The position numbers were made by a program, and so were the translations under genes. The notes under the pieces were generated by a model. The model did not search any database. It worked only from the letters and a program-made list of their open reading frames with translations, and was not told where the DNA came from. 64,000 nt of DNA. It comes from Hugenholtzia roseola DSM 9546. GTDB lineage: Bacteria > Bacteroidota > Bacteroidia > Cytophagales > Bernardetiaceae. Below are positions 9,415 to 17,041 of the stretch, piece after piece (position 1 is the first letter of the stretch; each line of letters begins with the position of its first letter). The DNA is taken from positions 62,001 to 126,000 of the forward strand of contig NZ_AUGI01000025.1 of NCBI RefSeq assembly GCF_000422585.1, in the 5' to 3' direction.

Positions 9415-9714
9415 GGCGTTGTTACAACGGTCAGAAGGTCAAAAAACGGGGTTTTGTGCTTCGTACAAGCCTCCTGAACCCCCACCCTGCCCCAGTAATG
9501 TTAAGTTCTGCGAAAAGCCTTGTTTTGTCAAATTTGACACAAAATAAAATTTGGACTGAACCCTATTTTTGGGTCTGAAAATCCTTTTTTATTTCAATCT
9601 CGCTGCGGACAAGGCAATGCCTTGTCCCTACATTTGAATCTGTTTTTTTAGAATTTAACATCATTGGGGTTTGGGGTGGGGTGCATTTAAGACTTTTATC
9701 GTTGCAACAACGCC
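9415..9714. repeat. Outer palindromic repeat with nested MITE (copy A)
   Basis: A 300-bp unit bounded by GGCGTTGTTACAACG and its inverse CGTTGCAACAACGCC (one change). It is split by the MITE at 9493-9666. Its left arm is the reverse complement of the right arm of the copy at 27451-27855, and its right arm matches that copy's left arm, so the two outer units lie in opposite orientations. The 472-bp gap between the helicase and M48 genes contains nothing else. Confidence 0.75.
9493..9666 (+). mobile_element. MITE copy nested in outer repeat A
   Basis: 174 bp, from CAGTAATGTTAAGTTCTG to a right end whose reverse complement is CAATGATGTTAAATTCTA. The central palindrome GGACAAGGCAATGCCTTGTCC is intact. 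No exact target duplication flanks this copy; the surrounding outer repeat appears to have lost its centre. Confidence 0.8.
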
Positions 9715-9724
9715 CTATCAAAAA

Positions 9725-10714
9725 CTACCTTTTAAAAATGTTCCCCAAAAAGTCTTTGGCTTGTTGGCTTAGGTCTTGTCCGAAATTTTGGAGTGGCTCG
9801 GTGGCTTTTTTAAAATCCTGCCCATAAGCCTCTTGGGTGCGGGCAAAATCCTCGCGAAAAGAATAAGACTGGCTCTCATTTCGCTTCAAATAATCGCCCG
9901 AAAGGATTGCATCATATTCACCCGACCGTATCCACTTGATAAGTTCGGCAGCGCGAACTACGGCAAAAGGGTGCGTCTTATCTAAGGTATTGAACAATTT
10001 GAAAACAGTATCCGCAATTTCTTCACTGCGCTCGTATTCTTCTGCCTGTGCTAAAAACTCGCCCAAATCCATCTGCTCTACATTGCCGCCGCCTGCCAAT
10101 TTCATAAGCACGCGAATAGAAACATCAGGATTTTGCGCCGCTAAAAGCCCTGCTCTATCACAACTTAGTTCGCTTTTTCGCTGCCATTCCTGCAAAGCCA
10201 TCACCACGCCCATCAAAACAATATCGCTCAAAGGGAAACGAATTGCCCTTTGTGAAAGCAAAAAGATAAGATTTGCCACCGTTTTATACAAGACATGCCC
10301 GCTTAGAATGTGTCCAAGTTCGTGTCCGATAACCGTTAGCAATTCTGCCTCATCAAAAGATTCGACCATAGAAGAATTGAGTACGATAAAGGGATTGTCC
10401 ATGCCCACAGCCCCTGCATTAAGTAGCGGATTTTGCATGATAAAAAGTTCGGGACGCTGCTGAACGTCAAAGACGCGACAGGCTTCTACCAACAACTCAT
10501 GGGCGCGTCCAAACTGTTTGGAAGAGGCTCGCACGCTGCTGCCCAAATACAAAAGGCGCAACGAACGCTCGGTAGTCGCACCAAAGACCATCTGAATTAC
10601 CTTATCAAAGCCCGGCACTTTGCGGAGAGCTTGTAGGGCAGTACGGTCGGCAGGGTGTTCCCAAGCCAAAGAGCTGATGTTGGGAAGGGCAGTAGCAGTG
10701 TAAGTAGAAGGCAT
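9725..10714 (-). CDS. M48 family zinc metalloprotease
   Basis: A protein of about 329 residues of the Ste24/HtpX-like M48 family. The zinc-binding HExxH motif is clear in VIGHELGHILSGH; the third ligand is expected in the helix SELSCDRAGLLAAQNP, which gives the usual downstream acidic residue. Hydrophobic segments flank the active site (YKTVANLIFLLSQ, FPLSDIVLMGVVMAL), consistent with a membrane-associated enzyme acting on misfolded or membrane proteins. The start at 10714 (MPSTYTATALPN) avoids 21 residues of poor coding character. The C-terminus is hydrophilic and ends in FLGNIFKR. It follows the HU/SPOR gene on the same strand with 85 bp between them. Confidence 0.9.
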   Translation of the reverse strand: MPSTYTATALPNISSLAWEHPADRTALQALRKVPGFDKVIQMVFGATTERSLRLLYLGSSVRASSKQFGRAHELLVEACRVFDVQQRPELFIMQNPLLNAGAVGMDNPFIVLNSSMVESFDEAELLTVIGHELGHILSGHVLYKTVANLIFLLSQRAIRFPLSDIVLMGVVMALQEWQRKSELSCDRAGLLAAQNPDVSIRVLMKLAGGGNVEQMDLGEFLAQAEEYERSEEIADTVFKLFNTLDKTHPFAVVRAAELIKWIRSGEYDAILSGDYLKRNESQSYSFREDFARTQEAYGQDFKKATEPLQNFGQDLSQQAKDFLGNIFKR

Positions 10715-10798
10715 AAGAGAAAAATAGCACACCTTTGCGGTGCGGTTGATGATTGGTTTAAAAAAGGGAACACACAAAGAGGCAGTTTTGCCCTTTAT

Positions 10799-12169
10799 TT
10801 AATAATCTAAAACCCAGGCGTTGGGATAGCTCGAAAGGTGGCGGAGGCGTTCGTTGTAGGCTTCGCGTTCAGAAGGCTGCTCGGCGATTGTAACACGATA
10901 ATTGCCGCCTTTTGGATAAATGACTATACGTGAGTTCTGCCCAACTTGTTGTTGCATTTGGCGAGCATACTCCAAATTAACAAAACTGCCCACGATGACA
11001 TAAAAAACATTGCGCTCCTCGTCGATGACATCGGAAGGATTGGTAGGATTGGTAGAAGAAGCCGTTTGCGTATCCGAATTTTGGCTGCTCTGGCTGCCTG
11101 CATTTTGGGCGGCTTGTTCCTGACTTTGGGTCTGATTCTGACCCTGATTAGCATCTGACTGGTCGGTAGCTGCCTGATTGGGTGCTGTTTCTGTATCTTG
11201 GGCTGCTGTCTGATTTTGTGCTTGTTCGGCTTGGTTGTCTGTGTTTGGCTGTGCAGTTTCTGTGTTGCCTGCTTGCGCATTGGGGTCGATTTTCTCTTTT
11301 TCCTTTGGCAAAGTTGCGGCGGCTTTCATACCCAAAAGGTTACGAAAACTGCTCATGGCTTCGGGTTGAGTAAAGAGATAGAGTAGGAAGGCAAAAATAG
11401 CCAATAGCGGAATGGTGATAAGCCAAATGACAAGCGGACTGACTTTTTCGTCCTCGTCCTGATTTTCTTCCTCCTGATTTTCTTCGTCCTGATTTTGCTG
11501 CTCTGTGGCATTTGCTTTTTCAGCCTCGCGCTTCTCCGAATTATGTGCTAAATCGTCGTCCTCTGAATTAGCGGTTTTAGAAGCGTCAGATTCGTTTTTT
11601 GCCTCTTCTGTGTCTTTAATAGTGGCAGGAGGATTTTGAGGAGTTGCCAAAATAGGGGCAATAAAAGGTGCGCTCTGTTCCTTTTCCTCTTCTTTTGTAT
11701 CCGAAAAAGAAGAAGCACTGCTTTCCGAATCTTCTTCGAAGAAAGTTTCGTCTTCTTGCATCAAAGGCTTTTTGTAGATAGGTGGCAAGCCGAAGTTTTC
11801 TTCCGAAATTTCATCTTTGAAGGCTTGCGAAAAAGTAAAATACCCTTCCGCGTCGCGCCCCAACTTTCCCAAGTCGAGGAGCTGATAGCTACCCTGCAAG
11901 TCTATCTGTGTCTGCACCTGCTCGATGAAATATTCCAACTGTGTATGAAAATCCTCGCGGCTAATTTCTTCGGAGGCGATTACTAATTTAGCGAGTTTTT
12001 CATTTTTATCGCTGCGCAACTTGCTATAAAATTGTATCTTCCTGCGAGGAGGCGTGATAGAATCAGAAAGAATTTCTGCCTGATTGTGTGTAACGACAAA
12101 CGTTCCTACTTCGGGAACGACCACCTCATTTTCATCGATAAGTAGCTGTTTGATATAGGGTTCTAACAT
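10799..12169 (-). CDS. HU-CCDC81-like and SPOR domain membrane protein
   Basis: A single-pass membrane protein of about 456 residues with a split design. The cytoplasmic N-terminus (about 1-140) starts MLEPYIKQLLIDENEVVVPEVGTF and matches the HU-like CCDC81 domain pair found in Bacteroidota, thought to bind nucleic acid. A long acidic Glu/Asp/Asn linker follows. One transmembrane helix (VIWLITIPLLAIFAFLLYLF) leads to a Gln/Asn/Thr-rich periplasmic linker, and a C-terminal SPOR domain (NVFYVIVGSFVNLEYARQM to the end) that binds denuded glycan strands at division sites. It may link chromosome or cytoplasm to septal peptidoglycan; this is inferred from domains. The ATG at 12169 starts directly at the conserved domain; the frame is open to 12316. 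Confidence 0.87.
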   Translation of the reverse strand: MLEPYIKQLLIDENEVVVPEVGTFVVTHNQAEILSDSITPPRRKIQFYSKLRSDKNEKLAKLVIASEEISREDFHTQLEYFIEQVQTQIDLQGSYQLLDLGKLGRDAEGYFTFSQAFKDEISEENFGLPPIYKKPLMQEDETFFEEDSESSASSFSDTKEEEKEQSAPFIAPILATPQNPPATIKDTEEAKNESDASKTANSEDDDLAHNSEKREAEKANATEQQNQDEENQEEENQDEDEKVSPLVIWLITIPLLAIFAFLLYLFTQPEAMSSFRNLLGMKAAATLPKEKEKIDPNAQAGNTETAQPNTDNQAEQAQNQTAAQDTETAPNQAATDQSDANQGQNQTQSQEQAAQNAGSQSSQNSDTQTASSTNPTNPSDVIDEERNVFYVIVGSFVNLEYARQMQQQVGQNSRIVIYPKGGNYRVTIAEQPSEREAYNERLRHLSSYPNAWVLDY

Positions 12170-12588
12170 AAAGGAGTTGCGTGAGTATCGTGATAAAAAG
12201 AATCGAGAGGCAAAGAAAAGAGAGGGCAACCTGCCGACCGCCTTTTCCGCAAGCAAAGTAGGCGAAAAAGTAGCAAACTTAGCAGCCAAATAACACAATT
12301 TTTTACACAAAAGCAAGCCCCTGCCTATATTTGGCGTAGAAAAGCGAGAAAAAAGCCAATAGGCTTTGGTTTTTCTACTACAAAAGCCACCCTTCTACCA
12401 CAAAAAAGCAAACATATTGCCACTTCTTAGGGTTGAATAGGCAGGATTGTCGCAAGCAAGTAGGTACAAAAATCTTGCATCTTTGTTTCTATTTCCCAAA
12501 AATAAACCTTCTCTCAACCTTTTTCGCTACCTTTGCGGACGATTTTCTACGGTTTCTCACTCTCTTTACACCCTTATTCTTCGTTTTT
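12170..12588. promoter_or_regulatory. Divergent promoter region of HU/SPOR and cox3 genes
   Basis: This 419-bp gap separates two divergent genes. On the plus strand TACCTTTG at 12528-12535 lies 54 bp before the cox3 ATG. On the minus strand TAAGTTTG (12274-12281) lies about 105 bp before the HU/SPOR ATG. Neither -33 element is clear. No gene is seen. Confidence 0.4.
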
Positions 12589-13194
12589 ATGAGTCAGAAA
12601 GGTACTACACTTTCACAAAATATGCCCCAAAAAGAAGCCTCACAAGCGGCAATGCACCCCAAGAAATTCGTCTTGTGGCTCTTTATCGTGAGTATCATCA
12701 TGCTTTTTGCCGCCTTCACTTCGGCTTATATCGTGCGGCGTGCAGATGGGAATTGGCTACTCTTCGACTTACCTTCGCTCTTTTATTGGAGTACGGGAGT
12801 CATACTTTTAAGCAGCCTAACGATGCAATATGCGTATTGGGCAGCCAAAAAAGATGAGATTGGGCAGGTAAAAATTGGCTTAGGCATTACCTTTCTCTTA
12901 GGACTTGCTTTTTTGGTGATGCAGGTGAAAGGTTGGGGACAGCTTGTGGATATCGGCGTGTTTTTGGGCGGCTCACAGAGCAATCCTGCGGGTTCGTTTA
13001 TCTATATCATTTCAGGGGTGCATGGCTTGCATATCGTCGCAGGACTGGTCTTTGTGTTTTTTACCCTACTCAATGCCTTCCGCTATAAAGTCCATGCCAA
13101 AAGCCTATTGCGCATCAGCCTTTGCAATACTTTTTGGCACTTCCTCGACCTGCTTTGGCTCTACCTCTTTGTATTTTTGATGTGGTATAGATAA
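12589..13194 (+). CDS. Heme-copper oxidase subunit III
   Basis: A 201-residue inner-membrane protein with five hydrophobic segments. Family landmarks are FTSAYIVRRADGNWLLFDLP in the first helical pair, WGQLVDIGVFLGGSQSNPAGSFIYIISGVHGLHIVAGL with the conserved GxHGLHV-type loop, and the C-terminal FWHFLDLLWLYLFVFLMWYR. Five helices fit the short, caa3/bo3-style subunit III of the cytochrome c oxidase of aerobic bacteria. It supports subunit I during oxygen reduction. The ATG at 12589 is preferred; the frame opens at 12433 but upstream residues are not conserved-looking. The other oxidase subunits are not in the window, so this is a detached copy. Confidence 0.88.
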   Translation: MSQKGTTLSQNMPQKEASQAAMHPKKFVLWLFIVSIIMLFAAFTSAYIVRRADGNWLLFDLPSLFYWSTGVILLSSLTMQYAYWAAKKDEIGQVKIGLGITFLLGLAFLVMQVKGWGQLVDIGVFLGGSQSNPAGSFIYIISGVHGLHIVAGLVFVFFTLLNAFRYKVHAKSLLRISLCNTFWHFLDLLWLYLFVFLMWYR

Positions 13195-13199
13195 GATTT

Positions 13200-13277
13200 T
13201 CTATTTCACTCTAACCTTCGGACAAGGCAATGCCTTGTCCCTACATTTGAAGATAATTTTTAGAATTTAGCACCACT
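13200..13277 (+). repeat. Right half of the MITE
   Basis: Contains the intact palindrome GGACAAGGCAATGCCTTGTCC, the following CTACATTTGAAG and the right end TTTTTAGAATTTAGCACCACT. The left half of the element is absent. It sits between cox3 and the next small gene. Confidence 0.75.
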
Positions 13278-13333
13278 ACCCCTAACGGGTCTTGCTCTAC
13301 CCATAGCGTTGTTTTTATTTTTCTTTCGGCATC

Positions 13334-13561
13334 ATGACACTCAAAAAAGTTGCTTCTATCCTTTTCTGGATTTTTGTTTGGGCTGCTTCGGGCTTTGTAT
13401 TATACAAAAATATCACGACAAAAGTCTATAACTTTCGCAGCCTGCATTACACCTTCGAGCAAGAGCCTTTTCACTTTCTCTTTTTTGTAGGCATTACGGC
13501 TTTCTTTTTCTTAGGCGCAAGTCTGGTTTTATACACTACTTTTTTTGGTAGTAAAAAATAG
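13334..13561 (+). CDS. Small two-helix membrane protein
   Basis: An unrecognised 75-residue protein with two clear transmembrane segments: about residues 5-24 (VASILFWIFVWAASGFVLY) and 48-69 (FLFFVGITAFFFLGASLVL). A 25-residue hydrophilic loop joins them and the tail is short and basic. It lies 139 bp after cox3 on the same strand and may be an accessory respiratory membrane protein, but only position suggests this. Good coding character and a normal ATG support its being real. Confidence 0.6.
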   Translation: MTLKKVASILFWIFVWAASGFVLYKNITTKVYNFRSLHYTFEQEPFHFLFFVGITAFFFLGASLVLYTTFFGSKK

Positions 13562-13625
13562 GGGTGAGAAATTATCTTTACTTTTGTCTTCTCTCAAATT
13601 GCTGCCCAACTGCCCCATTGAAGGG

Positions 13626-13798
13626 CAGTAGTGTTAAGTTCTGTATAAAGCCTTGTTTTGTCAAATTTGATACAAAATAAAATCTGGACTAAATTCCATT
13701 TGTGGGTCTAAAAATCCTTTTTTATTTCAATCGCACTGCGGACAAGGCAGTGCCTTGTCCCTACATTTGAATCTGATTTTTAGAATTTAACATGACTG
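13626..13798 (+). mobile_element. MITE copy with exact 10-bp target duplication
   Basis: 173 bp, left end CAGTAGTGTTAAGTTCTG, right end (reverse complement) CAGTCATGTTAAATTCTA, with the palindrome GGACAAGGCAGTGCCTTGTCC in the middle. The 10-mer CATTGAAGGG is present exactly at both borders (13616-13625 and 13799-13808). This copy is the cleanest, as it is not nested in any other repeat. It ends 50 bp upstream of a promoter. Confidence 0.92.
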
Positions 13799-13847
13799 CA
13801 TTGAAGGGTCTAAATCTGATATAACACGAGGGGAAAAACGCCTTTCA

Positions 13848-13879
13848 TTTGCCTTTTTGCCTCAAAATCAGTATCTTTG
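13848..13879 (+). promoter_or_regulatory. Consensus Bacteroidota promoter of the GNAT-nitrilase gene
   Basis: TTTG at 13848-13851, a 20-bp spacer, and TATCTTTG at 13872-13879. This matches the TTTG-N19/20-TAnnTTTG consensus. Predicted start of transcription is near 13886, about 45 nt before the chosen ATG. Confidence 0.75.
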
Positions 13880-13930
13880 TGTGAAAGCCTTGTGTATAAG
13901 GATTTTTTAAACAATTATTTGATACCCTTT

Positions 13931-15541
13931 ATGGATAACTACCTAACCGAAGAAGACGAATTTTTAGAAAAAGATGCTGCCCCCTCTTCTAATAGCGAAT
14001 CCGAACAGCATCTCATCAAACTTCGCAATATCACCCACCAAGACATCGAGAGTTTGATAGAAATTTCCCGCTTGGTGTATCGCCCCACAGGGGAATCTTG
14101 GAGCAGACAAGCCATAGAAAAACTATTAGACGTATTCCCCGAAGGGCAGCTTTGTATCGAAGACAAAGGCGAAGTAGTAGCCTTTGCTTTGGCTATTATC
14201 GTCAATTATGAAAAAATAGGCGACAATCATACCTACGCCGAAATCCTCGACGACAATAAATTTTCTACTCACGACCCCGAAAATGGCGAAATCTTATACG
14301 GACTCGAAGTCTGCGTACACCCCGATTATCGCGATTTGAGATTGGGGCGGCGTTTGTATGATGTCAGAAAAGAACTGTGCGAAAATCTCAACCTGCGCGG
14401 CATGATTGCAGGCGGTAGAATGCCCAATTACAGCAAATATTCCGACGAACTTTCTGCCCGACAGTACATCGAAAAGGTGCGCCAAAAGGAAATCTACGAC
14501 CCCGTCTTGACCTTCCAACTTAGTAATGGCTTTCACGTCAAGAAAGTTTTGCGCAACTACCTGCCCGAAGATAGCGAATCTGAATCCTATGCGACCCTGC
14601 TCAAATGGGACAATATTTATTACGAAGACAAACCCAAACTTGTCAATCAGCAAAAAGAGGTCATTCGCATTGGCGTAGTACAATGGCAGATGCGAAATGT
14701 GAAATCATTGGAATCTTTTTTTGAAAATGTAGAGTTTTTTGTAGATGCCCTTAGTTCCTATCGTTCCGACTTTGTGCTATTTCCCGAATTTTTCAATGTA
14801 CCGCTCATGGCAGGCTTCAATGAAGAAGACATCGCCAAAGCCATTCGCCACTTAGCCGAGTACACCGAAGAGGTGCGCGATAAGTTGGTAGAATATGCCG
14901 TTTCCTATAATGTCAATATCATAGGCGGCAGTTTGCCCCTCTACGAAGGCGGTAGGCTCTACAACGTTTCCTACCTTTGCAGGCGCGACGGCACTTGGGA
15001 CGTGCAGTACAAAATCCATATCACTCCCAGCGAAGTGCAAGACTACGGCATGGTAGGAGGCGATAAAGTCAAAGTCTTTGAAACCGATGTCGCCAAAATT
15101 GGTATTCTGATTTGTTATGATGTAGAATTTCCCGAACTCTCGCGCCTATTGGCAGAAGAGGGCATGCAAATCCTTTTTGTCCCCTTTTCTACCGACATGC
15201 AAAACGGCTACATGCGCGTCCGCGTCTGTGCGCAGGCAAGGGCAGTAGAAAATGAATGTTACGTTGCCATTGCAGGGAGCGTAGGCAATTTGCCAAAAGT
15301 GCGAAACATGGACGTGCAGTTTGCCCAATCTGCCGTTTTCTCGCCCTCCGACTATTCCTTCCCCAACAACGCCATCATCGCCGAAGCCACTCCCAATACC
15401 GAAATGACCATGATTGCTGATGTCAATCTCGACCTTTTAAAGGAACTGCATAGCCATGGCAGCGTGCGCAATCTCAAAGACCGCCGCCTCGATATCTACT
15501 CTTTGAAGTGGAAAAAGAAAGGCTTGATGAGCAAAAAGTAA
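13931..15541 (+). CDS. GNAT acetyltransferase fused to nitrilase-type hydrolase
   Basis: A two-domain enzyme of 536 residues. The N-terminal half (about 25-210) is a GNAT acyltransferase: LYGLEVCVHPDYRDLRLGRRLYD provides the acetyl-CoA loop, although the loop is R-L-G-R-R rather than the classical R/QxxGxG/A. The C-terminal half (about 245-520) is a carbon-nitrogen hydrolase with a complete Glu-Lys-Cys triad: Glu in FVLFPEFFNVPL, Lys in VQYKIHITPSE, and Cys in IGILICYDVEFPELSR. This fusion is known in many bacteria, but its substrate is unknown; an amide made or cleaved on a small molecule is a reasonable guess. The ATG at 13931 follows a consensus promoter; the frame opens at 13877. Confidence 0.9.
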   Translation: MDNYLTEEDEFLEKDAAPSSNSESEQHLIKLRNITHQDIESLIEISRLVYRPTGESWSRQAIEKLLDVFPEGQLCIEDKGEVVAFALAIIVNYEKIGDNHTYAEILDDNKFSTHDPENGEILYGLEVCVHPDYRDLRLGRRLYDVRKELCENLNLRGMIAGGRMPNYSKYSDELSARQYIEKVRQKEIYDPVLTFQLSNGFHVKKVLRNYLPEDSESESYATLLKWDNIYYEDKPKLVNQQKEVIRIGVVQWQMRNVKSLESFFENVEFFVDALSSYRSDFVLFPEFFNVPLMAGFNEEDIAKAIRHLAEYTEEVRDKLVEYAVSYNVNIIGGSLPLYEGGRLYNVSYLCRRDGTWDVQYKIHITPSEVQDYGMVGGDKVKVFETDVAKIGILICYDVEFPELSRLLAEEGMQILFVPFSTDMQNGYMRVRVCAQARAVENECYVAIAGSVGNLPKVRNMDVQFAQSAVFSPSDYSFPNNAIIAEATPNTEMTMIADVNLDLLKELHSHGSVRNLKDRRLDIYSLKWKKKGLMSKK

Positions 15542-15583
15542 GCGCGAAATTTAGTATAAAAAGCAAAATAAGCAATGCAAAAA

Positions 15584-15623
15584 ACCCGAAGCCTTTTCTA
15601 AAAAATGCTTCGGGTCTTTTTTT
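15584..15623 (+). terminator. Strong factor-independent terminator
   Basis: ACCCGAAGC pairs with GCTTCGGGT and is followed by a run of T residues, 43 bp after the GNAT-nitrilase stop codon. Confidence 0.85.
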
Positions 15624-15666
15624 CGGGCTATCAAACACGAAATAAAACGTAGTCAGGAAGTAAAAC

Positions 15667-16215
15667 TTAGTTGCCTGCCTCTTCTTTGGGAGGCTCTACG
15701 CCCAACTTCTTCAATACCAAAGGCGTAATATCGATGCCTTCGGCAGCATAAAGGATATTGGGGTTGTTTGTGCCATCAAAAGCATTGAGAACCAGCGTAT
15801 ATTGGTTTTCTTTCGCTACTTCGTTGATAGCATCTTGGATTTTTCCGAAAAGCGGTTCTAAAAGGGCGCGTTCTTTTTCAGCCAAATCATTTTGGAATTG
15901 CTGCTGCATGTCGGTAAAACTCTGTTGTAACTGTCGCAATTCGTTTTCTTTTTGCTGATTGACCACAGGCGGATTTTGGGCGCGTGTTTTTTCGTACTCT
16001 TCGTATTTGGTTTGAAATTCTTTTTGTTTGGCGGCTAATTGTCCGTCTAAAACTTTGTTGTAGGATTCTAATTCACTTTGCTTGACCTTAAACTCAGGCA
16101 TCAAGACCAAAATCTGCGTCGCGCTGGTGTAGCCAATTTTGAGTGTATTTTGTGCATTTGCACCAAAAACAAATAAGGTAGCCGCTAAAAAGGCTAAAAA
16201 GAGAGTTTTTTTCAT
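15667..16215 (-). CDS. OmpH/Skp family periplasmic chaperone 1
   Basis: A secreted coiled-coil protein of 182 residues with a signal peptide (MKKTLFLAFLAATLFVFGANA) and a mature start QNTLKIGYTSATQILVLMPE. The long helical arms (about 45-130, rich in Gln/Glu/Lys, as in LRQLQQSFTDMQQQFQNDL) and the C-terminal beta part (QYTLVLNAFDGTNNPNILYA) match Skp/OmpH, the trimeric holdase for outer-membrane proteins on their way to BamA. The ATG at 16215 is used; a TTG three codons earlier is possible. A second paralogue lies 95 bp upstream, probably in the same operon. BamA, often next to these genes, is not here. Confidence 0.9.
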   Translation of the reverse strand: MKKTLFLAFLAATLFVFGANAQNTLKIGYTSATQILVLMPEFKVKQSELESYNKVLDGQLAAKQKEFQTKYEEYEKTRAQNPPVVNQQKENELRQLQQSFTDMQQQFQNDLAEKERALLEPLFGKIQDAINEVAKENQYTLVLNAFDGTNNPNILYAAEGIDITPLVLKKLGVEPPKEEAGN

Positions 16216-16310
16216 TGTATTCAAATGTTAATGAAAATGGTTTTAAAGGGTGTTTAAATGAAATATGGAAACTTGAAAATCCGAAAAGAAAATCCGAAAA
16301 TTGGGGCTTC

Positions 16311-16928
16311 TTAGCCCTTAGTTCCTTCTTTGGTAGCCTGCTTGGTATCCTCGCCGCTGCTGCTTTTTACCTTTTCAATTTTAATGCCTAATTCGTCTAA
16401 GACAAAATCGGTAAAATCGTAAGTGGTATCGTGATAGAGCATGTGAAAATCGCTGGCTTTGTCAAAAATGAAATGCAATTTTTTTTGTACTGCCACAATG
16501 CGCACCGCCTCCATCACACGCGCTTGCAAAGGCTCGACAAGCTGTCGCCTTTTCTGAAAAAAAGCTCCTTCGAAGCCAAAAATCTGCTCACGGAAGGCTA
16601 AAACCGCCTCCGTTTGGCTGCGCAAAGTAGCCTCGCGCTCTTGCTGCATAGACTTAGAAAGCAAAACGCGCTCGGCTTCAAGCCCTAATCGCGCCTCTAA
16701 TAGGTCGCTTTCTTTTTGCTTCAATTCCTTTTCCCAAAGTTGGCGTTGCGTTTCCAAATCTTTGAGTGCCGCTTGATATTCAGGCATCAGAGCCAAAATC
16801 TTTTGGGTATCCACATAACCGAATCGCTGCGCCTTTGCCTGCGAAAAAAAGCCCCAAAAGCCAAAAAAGGCAAAGAGCAAAAGGGCAGTTGGATTGAGTT
16901 TGGGAAGTTGTCCCTTCGAAAATCGCAT
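16311..16928 (-). CDS. OmpH/Skp family periplasmic chaperone 2
   Basis: A 205-residue paralogue of the following gene. It has an N-terminal signal (LNPTALLLFAFFGFWGFFSQAKA) and then RFGYVDTQKILALMPEYQAAL, the typical OmpH opening. A long charged coiled coil (about 50-130) and a C-terminal strand region (KKLHFIFDKASDFHMLYHDTTYDFTDFVLDELGIKIEK) complete the fold. It has a hydrophilic tail of 20 residues beyond the usual end. Tandem pairs of OmpH proteins are common in this phylum and probably form homo- or heterotrimers that carry outer-membrane proteins. Confidence 0.9.
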   Translation of the reverse strand: MRFSKGQLPKLNPTALLLFAFFGFWGFFSQAKAQRFGYVDTQKILALMPEYQAALKDLETQRQLWEKELKQKESDLLEARLGLEAERVLLSKSMQQEREATLRSQTEAVLAFREQIFGFEGAFFQKRRQLVEPLQARVMEAVRIVAVQKKLHFIFDKASDFHMLYHDTTYDFTDFVLDELGIKIEKVKSSSGEDTKQATKEGTKG

Positions 16929-16986
16929 AATGATATTGAAAAGGTGAAAATAAAAAACACCACATCGGGCTTCATGCGCCCCATTT

Positions 16987-17023
16987 CAAGACCCTAAGTG
17001 TTATGACAAGGCTTAGGGTCTTG
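16987..17023. terminator. 12-bp hairpin (CCCTAAG family)
   Basis: CAAGACCCTAAG pairs perfectly with CTTAGGGTCTTG around a 13-nt loop, 19 bp past the stop of the E2 gene and upstream of the OmpH pair. On the minus strand the stem is not followed by a long T-run, so termination is likely but not certain. Confidence 0.5.
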
Positions 17024-17041
17024 TCGTGGAAAAGAATACTT

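Noticed and set aside
13200-13277. GGACAAGGC palindrome as the cox3 terminator
   Set aside because: There is no T-run after the stem, and the same palindrome is part of a mobile repeat elsewhere.
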